Positions 58,658-64,000 of a stretch of DNA of 64,000 nucleotides are shown here, piece by piece. Both the position numbers and the translations under genes were made by a program. The DNA comes from JADYZU01 sp964540965 (GTDB lineage: Bacteria; Pseudomonadota; Alphaproteobacteria; Rhodobacterales; Rhodobacteraceae). Every line of letters starts with the position of its first letter. The stretch's first letter is position 1. Location: NCBI GenBank assembly GCA_964540965.1, contig CAZIOT010000007.1, positions 137,172 through 201,171 of the forward strand. The letters are read 5' to 3'. Under the pieces are notes generated by a model. The model saw nothing but the letters and a program-made list of their open reading frames with translations, did not search any database and had not been told where the DNA came from.

Positions 58658-59407
58658 TCAGGACTTGCCGATTCCCAGCTGCGTCTCGACCGTCTGCCGG
58701 TCGCCGGGATAGACCAGCCCGGCCGAGATGATCAGCTTGGCCGCGTCCTCGATCCCCATGTCGAGTTCGATGATCTCGGACTTCTTGCACCACATGATGT
58801 AGCCGGTGGTCGGGTTCGGCGTGGTCGGCAGATAGACGGCGACAACGCCGTCATCGGGCCAGAGCGGGGACAGCCGGGCCAGAACCTCGCCCCGCACCGG
58901 CGGCGCGATGAAGCCGATGGACCACTGGTCCTTGCGCGGGAATTCGACAAGACACATGCGGTCGAACTTGCCGTCGGCCTTGCTGAACAGCGATTCGGCC
59001 AGTTGCTTGACCGCGGTATAGACCGAGCGGACAAAGGGCACGCGGGCCACCATGTCCTCGCCCCAGGTGATGAAGCTGCGGCCGATCAGGCCCTTGGCGA
59101 TCCAGCCGACCAGCACCGTGAACAGCAGGAATATCACCACGCCGACGCCGCGGATGTTGATGGTGATCCAGTCCTCGGAACCGCGGGCATTGCCGAGGAT
59201 GCGGTTGACGATGGAATCGGGATGCCAGGCGACGGGGACGAAGGGCCAGACGAAGCTGTCGACCCAGCCCAAGAGCGACCACACCAGCCAGACGGTAAAG
59301 CCGATGGGGGCGATGACGATGATCCCGGTCAGAAGATTGTTGCGCAACCCGCCAAGAAAGGACCCGTGGCGGCGCGGCGCATGATCTTCGGGCTTCTGGC
59401 TCACCAT
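58658..59407 (-). CDS. DUF502 family membrane protein
   Basis: A 249-residue DUF502 protein. Helices at about residues 22-45 (LLTGIIVIAPIGFTVWLVWSLLGW) and 85-105 (GVVIFLLFTVLVGWIAKGLIG) are followed by the conserved ARVPFVRSVYTAVKQL and a soluble C-terminal half with VVAVYLPTTPNPTTGYIMWCKKSEI. DUF502 relatives in plants (COV family) act in membrane trafficking; the bacterial role is unknown. It stands alone, convergent with the lipoproteins and in the same direction as psuG. Confidence 0.9.
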   Translation of the reverse strand: MVSQKPEDHAPRRHGSFLGGLRNNLLTGIIVIAPIGFTVWLVWSLLGWVDSFVWPFVPVAWHPDSIVNRILGNARGSEDWITINIRGVGVVIFLLFTVLVGWIAKGLIGRSFITWGEDMVARVPFVRSVYTAVKQLAESLFSKADGKFDRMCLVEFPRKDQWSIGFIAPPVRGEVLARLSPLWPDDGVVAVYLPTTPNPTTGYIMWCKKSEIIELDMGIEDAAKLIISAGLVYPGDRQTVETQLGIGKS

Positions 59408-59474
59408 TCCCCTCCGGTTGTCGCGGCGACACTAGGGCAGGCAATGCTGCGGTGCAATGACGGGTGGCGGCGCC

Positions 59475-60373
<899 letters not shown>

Positions 60374-60377
<4 letters not shown>

Positions 60378-61264
60378 GCCGGTTGTTCTCCGCTGACATA
60401 GGTGGCCGCGGCGCTGACCGCGGCGGCAAGGGCGGCGGGCCGGTCGGCACCGCGCAGCAGGGCAACGATATGCGCCGCCATGAAGGTGTCGCCGGCGCCG
60501 GTGACGCGCGCCACCAGCACCTCTGGCGGGGTGGTGGCGATGACGTCGCCGCCCAGGGCCTCGGCCGCCATGGCGCCGCCATCGGTGACCAGCACCCGCG
60601 CCGCCCCACGGGCGACCATGCCGCGGGCGGCGGCGGCGGCATCGGCAAACGCCTCGCGGCAGATCAGCCCGGCTTCCTCGCGGTTGACGTAAAGCACCGC
60701 CGAAGGGTGGCCCATGAGGGCAAGCAGGCGCTCGGCCTTGCCGGGGCTGGCCGGGGCGACATGCAGGCTGGCGGCCGCAAACAGCGGCGAGGCGGCGATG
60801 TCGCGCAGAAGATCGGTGGTCAGGTTGCCGTCAAGGCAGACCGGCCCGGCCCAGGGGCTGGCGGCCGAGCCCAGCCGACCATCGGACAGGGGCGCAAGGA
60901 TCCGCGCGCCCGCCTGTTCGAGCGAATGCGCATCGGCCACCGCGGCGATCAGCCCGTTGGCGCCCTCGACCGCCATGTAACGGTCGGTCGGCAGGTCGTC
61001 CGAGCGATAGGCGCAGTCCATGCCGATCCCCAGCCTTTCGCAGGCGGCGACCAGTTCGGCGCCCTCGGCATCGCGGCCGATGGCGGTCAGCGCGGCGGGA
61101 CGCAGGCCGAACCGCGCCAGCGTCATCGCGATGTTGAGCGCCACGCCGCCGGGCAGGCGGGTGATGCGGCCGGGCACGTCCGACCCCACGCCCATCGCGC
61201 GGGGGCTGCGGCCGATGATGTCCCACAGGACGGCGCCGATGCAGAGGATGTCGGGTCGGGTCAT
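60374..61264 (-). CDS. psuK: PfkB family kinase, pseudouridine kinase
   Basis: A 296-residue ribokinase-like sugar kinase. It has the N-terminal substrate region (DILCIGAVLWDIIGR and LPGGVALNIAMTLARFGL) and the C-terminal signature VTGAGDTFMAAHIVALL with the catalytic Asp. Coupling to psuG identifies it as the kinase making pseudouridine 5'-phosphate from pseudouridine. Start MTRPDILCIG gives the expected length. Confidence 0.9.
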
Positions 61265-61295
61265 GCCCGCTCTGTGGCCCGGGCGCGCGGCGCGG

Positions 61296-61616
61296 TCAAT
61301 CGGTGGCGCGCCGCTTGTCAAGCTCGGCCAACATCGCCCGACGCAGGATCGCATTCATCCGTGTCTGATACCCCCGCCCGCCGGCCTTGAGCCAAGCCAG
61401 AACATCGGCATCAAGCCGGGCGGTGACCTGAGACTTGAGCGGACGGTAGAACTCGGGCGGACGGAATTCGGCCAGTTGCTCGTCCGTCAGCTTGGGAATG
61501 TCGCTGAAGTCGATCTGGTCATCGGGCATCTCGGCAAGACGACGCAAGGCCTCACGACGCTCTTCGGTCATGGGCGGCAGCGTGTCGAGCGTATATTCAA
61601 CCATGCGAGTCTTCAT
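61296..61616 (-). CDS. brnA: BrnA family antitoxin
   Basis: A 106-residue antitoxin with a ribbon-helix-helix C-terminus: FRPPEFYRPLKSQVTARLDADVLAWLKAGGRGYQTRMNAILRRAML. In BrnTA modules the BrnA protein binds and inhibits the BrnT RNase and represses its own operon. It overlaps brnT by 21 bases, in the standard toxin-then-antitoxin order. The start MKTRMVEYTL is chosen from two nearby ATGs. The end lies 31 bases from psuK. Confidence 0.88.
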   Translation of the reverse strand: MKTRMVEYTLDTLPPMTEERREALRRLAEMPDDQIDFSDIPKLTDEQLAEFRPPEFYRPLKSQVTARLDADVLAWLKAGGRGYQTRMNAILRRAMLAELDKRRATD

Positions 61617-61893
61617 ATCTTCGCCTTTCCCTCGGTTCGGCGCGACGCGCCGAAATGATGCGGACGAGGTCGATACCATCATCCAGCGATACCATGGTGT
61701 GGGCAACAAGAAGAACCGTGATCCCGTTGACCACACCGACCGTCTGCCATCGCTCCTCGCCGCCCTCGATCCGGTCCAGACGCATTTCGCGGAATGGGTC
61801 GGCAAAGACCTGGACGGCGTCCTCGAACCAGATGCCGTGCTTTCGCACATTGGATTTCGCCTTGGCCGGATCCCAGGTGAAACGATACGTCAT
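61597..61893 (-). CDS. brnT: BrnT family toxin
   Basis: A 98-residue ribonuclease toxin of type II TA modules. The start TYRFTWDPAKAKSNVRKHGIWFEDAVQVFADPF is typical of the family (FEWDPxKAxxNxxKHGxxFExA), and VVNGITVLLVAHT followed by RIISARRAEPRERRRYE completes the fold. BrnT folds like RelE and cleaves RNA. The promoter and a palindromic operator lie just upstream. Confidence 0.9.
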   Translation of the reverse strand: MTYRFTWDPAKAKSNVRKHGIWFEDAVQVFADPFREMRLDRIEGGEERWQTVGVVNGITVLLVAHTMVSLDDGIDLVRIISARRAEPRERRRYEDSHG

Positions 61894-61899
61894 GACATA

Positions 61900-61928
61900 T
61901 TTGTAATTACAACCGACAGCCCTTTCAA
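61900..61928 (-). promoter_or_regulatory. Predicted brnTA promoter
   Basis: Minus strand: TTGAAA (61923-61928), 17-base spacer, TACAAA (61900-61905), 7 bases before the brnT ATG, so the transcript would be nearly leaderless. No ribosome site precedes the ATG, consistent with that. Confidence 0.5.
61901..61912. promoter_or_regulatory. Palindromic operator candidate for BrnA
   Basis: TTGTAATTACAA, a 12-bp perfect palindrome overlapping the -10 element, 8 bases before the brnT start. A ribbon-helix-helix antitoxin that represses its own genes would be expected to bind such a site. Confidence 0.6.
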
Positions 61929-61933
61929 CCCTC

Positions 61934-61962
61934 TTGCCTTTTCGGCCCCGATCCTCTAGGCG
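61934..61962 (+). promoter_or_regulatory. Predicted rpsB-tsf promoter
   Basis: TTGCCT (61934-61939), 17-base spacer, TAGGCG (61957-61962), about 110 bases before the rpsB start. Divergent from the brnTA promoter, with the two -35 elements 5 bases apart. The GC-rich leader may be structured, but I identified no known motif in it. Confidence 0.5.
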
Positions 61963-62075
61963 ACCCCCACTTCACAGGCAGGGGCGGGCCGGACGGGGAG
62001 AAATCCCGTTTGGTCCTCCGGTTGGGGCGAAACCCTGATTCCCCTGCCGCGGGCGAAACCGGAAAGGATTACGAC

Positions 62076-62840
62076 ATGGCTCTCCCCGAGTTTTCCATGC
62101 GCCAGCTGCTTGAGGCCGGCGTTCACTTCGGCCACCAGACCGCGCGCTGGAACCCGCGCATGGCCGAATACATCTACGGCTCCAAGAACGGCATCCATAT
62201 CATCGACCTGACCCAGACGGTGCCGCTGCTTGACGCAGCACTCAAGGTCGTGCGCGACACCGTGGCCCGTGGCGGCCGCGTGCTGTTCGTCGGCACCAAG
62301 CGTCAGGCGCAGAAGTCGATCGCCGAAGCGGCCGAGCGTTCGGCGCAGTTCTACATGAACCACCGCTGGCTGGGCGGCACGCTGACCAACTGGCAGACCG
62401 TGTCGCAGTCGATCAACCGTCTCAAGGCCATCGACGAATCGGCCGAGCGCGGCTTCGAAGGGCTGACCAAGAAAGAGCGCCTGAACGCCGAGCGCGAGCA
62501 GGCCAAGCTGCAGGCCAGCCTTGGCGGCATCCGCGAAATGGGCGGCCTGCCCGACCTGATCTTCATCATCGACGTGGGCAAGGAGGATCTGGCGATCCTC
62601 GAGGCCAACAAGCTGGGGATTCCGGTCGTCGCGGTCGTGGACACCAATTCCTCGCCCAAGGGCGTCGACTACATCATCCCCGGCAATGACGACGCCGCCC
62701 GCGCCATCCAGCTCTATTGCGATCTGGTCAGCCGCGCCGCCCTTGACGGCATGTCGGCCCAGCTTGGCGCCGCCGGCGTCGACATCGGCGCGATGGAAGT
62801 CGTCTCGGACGAGGCGCTGGCCGACGCCGCCGAAGCCTGA
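62076..62840 (+). CDS. rpsB: 30S ribosomal protein S2
   Basis: A 254-residue S2 protein. It begins MALPEFSMRQLLEAGVHFG, with HFGHQTARWNPRMAEYIYG, HIIDLTQT and FVGTKRQAQ (S2 signatures), then NHRWLGGTLTNWQTV and IPVVAVVDTNSSP. It binds 16S rRNA with S1. The start follows GGAAAGG. rpsB-tsf is the universal pair. Confidence 0.98.
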   Translation: MALPEFSMRQLLEAGVHFGHQTARWNPRMAEYIYGSKNGIHIIDLTQTVPLLDAALKVVRDTVARGGRVLFVGTKRQAQKSIAEAAERSAQFYMNHRWLGGTLTNWQTVSQSINRLKAIDESAERGFEGLTKKERLNAEREQAKLQASLGGIREMGGLPDLIFIIDVGKEDLAILEANKLGIPVVAVVDTNSSPKGVDYIIPGNDDAARAIQLYCDLVSRAALDGMSAQLGAAGVDIGAMEVVSDEALADAAEA

Positions 62841-62933
62841 GGGGCAGGGGGCGGCCAACCGCCCCCGTCACCTTCCTGATACCCGGTGCGGCCAGATCCG
62901 CGCCGGGAAACCGATATTCCGAGGAGACATGAC

Positions 62934-63845
62934 ATGTCGATCACCGCGAGCATGGTGAAGGAACTGCGCGAACTGACCGGCGCGGGCATGATGGACGCCA
63001 AGAAGGCGCTGACCGAAGTCGAAGGCGACATGGAAAAGGCCATCGACTGGCTGCGCACCAAGGGTCTGGCCAAGGCGGCCAAGAAGGCCGACCGCGTTGC
63101 GGCCGAAGGGCTGATCGGCGTTGCCGTCGACAACGGCCGCGGCGTCGCGGTCGAGATCAATTCGGAAACCGACTTCGTTGCCAAGAACGCCGATTTTCAG
63201 AACCTGGTCCGCGACGTGACCCGCATCGCGCTCGAGACCGGCGATTCCGTCGAGGTGGTCAAGGCCGCCGACCTGAACGGCGAGTCGGTCGAAACCGTGA
63301 TCCAGAACGCCATCGCCCGCATCGGCGAGAACATGACCTTCCGCCGGCTGCATGTGCTGGAGGGCGACACCGTGGTCTCCTACGTCCACAACGCCGCGAC
63401 CGAGGGCATGGGCAAGATCGGCGTGCTGGTCGCGCTGAAGGGACCGGCCGCCAAGGCACAGGAGATCGGCAAGCAGTTCGCGATGCATATCGCCGCGACC
63501 TCGCCCCTGTCGCTGTCCGAGGCGACGATGGACCCCGCGGTCGTCGAGCGTGAACTGTCGGTGCAGACCGCCAAGGCGCTGGAAGAGAACGCCACCTCGG
63601 CCAAGCCGAAGCCGGAGCAGGTGATCCACAACAACATCATTCCCGGCCGGATGAAGAAGTTCCTTGCCGAGAACACGCTGCTTGGCCAGGCATTTGTCAT
63701 CAATCCCGACCTGACCGTCGAACAGGCGGCCAAGGAGGCCGGCGTCGAGATCACCGGCTATGCCCGGGTGATGGTCGGCGAAGGCGTCGAGAAGAAGGAA
63801 GAGGATTTCGCGGCGGAAGTCGCGAAGATGACCCAGGGCGGCTGA
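62934..63845 (+). CDS. tsf: Elongation factor Ts
   Basis: A 303-residue guanine nucleotide exchange factor that recycles EF-Tu. It shows MVKELRELTGAGMMDAKKALTE (UBA-like N-domain), INSETDFVAKN (signature) and TLLGQAFVINPDLTVEQ. It follows GAGGAGA and lies 93 bases after rpsB. The C-terminal coil contains MARVMVGEGVEKKEEDFA-like sequence. A clear terminator follows 25 bases after the stop. Confidence 0.97.
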   Translation: MSITASMVKELRELTGAGMMDAKKALTEVEGDMEKAIDWLRTKGLAKAAKKADRVAAEGLIGVAVDNGRGVAVEINSETDFVAKNADFQNLVRDVTRIALETGDSVEVVKAADLNGESVETVIQNAIARIGENMTFRRLHVLEGDTVVSYVHNAATEGMGKIGVLVALKGPAAKAQEIGKQFAMHIAATSPLSLSEATMDPAVVERELSVQTAKALEENATSAKPKPEQVIHNNIIPGRMKKFLAENTLLGQAFVINPDLTVEQAAKEAGVEITGYARVMVGEGVEKKEEDFAAEVAKMTQGG

Positions 63846-63870
63846 GGCAGCCTGGTCGATTGCATTGGAA

Positions 63871-63897
63871 GGGCCGTCCTGCGGGGCGGCCCTTTTT
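63871..63897 (+). terminator. Terminator of rpsB-tsf
   Basis: GGGCCG (63871-63876) pairs with CGGCCC (63887-63892), followed at once by five T's (63893-63897). A classic intrinsic terminator 25 bases after the tsf stop. Confidence 0.85.
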
Positions 63898-63908
63898 CAT
63901 TGGCGGGC

Positions 63909-64000
63909 GCCGGTCCTTGCGGACCGGCGGAAGGAAGGGGGCCTTCTGCCCCCCCCTTGGGCTTTGGCCCACCCTCCCCCCCCCGGCGGTTTTGGGGGGG
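63909..64000. repeat. Dispersed composite repeat, copy E, degraded at the sequence edge
   Basis: It starts with the same 20-base hairpin as copy D (63909-63928) and follows copy D well at first (GGAAGGAAGGGGGCCTTCTG). It then drifts into runs of C and G where copy D has AATTCACC and GATATTTGGGGACG. Loss of match toward the very end, with long homopolymers, looks like low-quality sequence at a contig end broken in a repeat. Confidence 0.8.

Overview
The window is about 64 kb of high-GC chromosomal DNA from an alphaproteobacterium, most likely a member of the Rhodobacterales (Rhodobacteraceae/Paracoccaceae). The evidence is the very strong G/C preference at third codon positions, the lptF-lptG-lptD order next to a divergent pepA, the DUF1638/corrinoid-protein pair, a Hint_2-domain protein, two GTTC-N7-GTTC SOS boxes of the alphaproteobacterial type, and a HemB without the zinc-cysteine motif. 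I see no phage, insertion sequence, rRNA operon, CRISPR array or replication origin. The window is mostly core and housekeeping genes, with small accessory patches.

Layout. 1-8.4 kb: LPS export (lptD 5' end, lptG, lptF), divergent pepA-holC, a GFA enzyme, a membrane protein with a methyltransferase, a retropepsin-like protease, marC and a secreted protein. 8.6-16.5 kb: an ABC-F ATPase, ndk, a zinc-ribbon protein, a lipoprotein transglycosylase, a TfoX-C protein, an unlisted 47-residue gene, a sugar-acid SDR/lactonase pair, azlCD and an oxidoreductase. 16.5-21.2 kb: gcvT-gcvH-gcvP behind a tandem glycine riboswitch. 21.3-27.3 kb: a DksA-type protein, then the mutagenic SOS operon imuA-imuB-dnaE2 with a LexA box. 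27.6-36.1 kb: a CAU-anticodon tRNA, doxX, a Hint protein, purM-purN, rnd, a lipoprotein, sufE, DUF1638 plus a corrinoid protein, and an SPL-type radical SAM gene with a second LexA box. 36.1-42.6 kb: MmcQ/YjbR and DUF1697 proteins, a cysteine-rich leader peptide ahead of cysS-cimA, a tandem pair of related small exported proteins, a squalene/phytoene-synthase-like protein and a MobA-like transferase. 42.6-54.3 kb: a dimethylglycine/sarcosine dehydrogenase-like flavoprotein, a YSC84 lipoprotein, an EamA transporter, hemB, a membrane protein, mfd, a RelBE-type module, an MFS exporter and a DsbA-fold protein. 54.4-64 kb: an XRE-cupin regulator, bdhA, a candidate small RNA, a peptide-type solute-binding protein, two tiny lipoproteins, a DUF502 protein, psuK-psuG, a BrnTA module, then rpsB-tsf.

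Two themes run through the window. One is one-carbon and methylamine chemistry: the corrinoid protein with DUF1638, the dimethylglycine/sarcosine dehydrogenase-like enzyme, and the riboswitch-controlled glycine cleavage operon could together take methylated glycines down to glycine and C1 units, although they are scattered here. The other is DNA damage: imuA-imuB-dnaE2, mfd and the LexA-box radical SAM gene.

The most interesting noncoding signals are: the 14-codon Cys-rich leader before cysS; a 3' third of cysS with very different codon usage; a roughly 76-nt candidate sRNA or attenuator on the minus strand before bdhA; and two families of dispersed palindromic repeats that sit at gene 3' ends and donate stop and start codons to genes. 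The right edge of the window ends inside one of these repeats, in what looks like degraded sequence.
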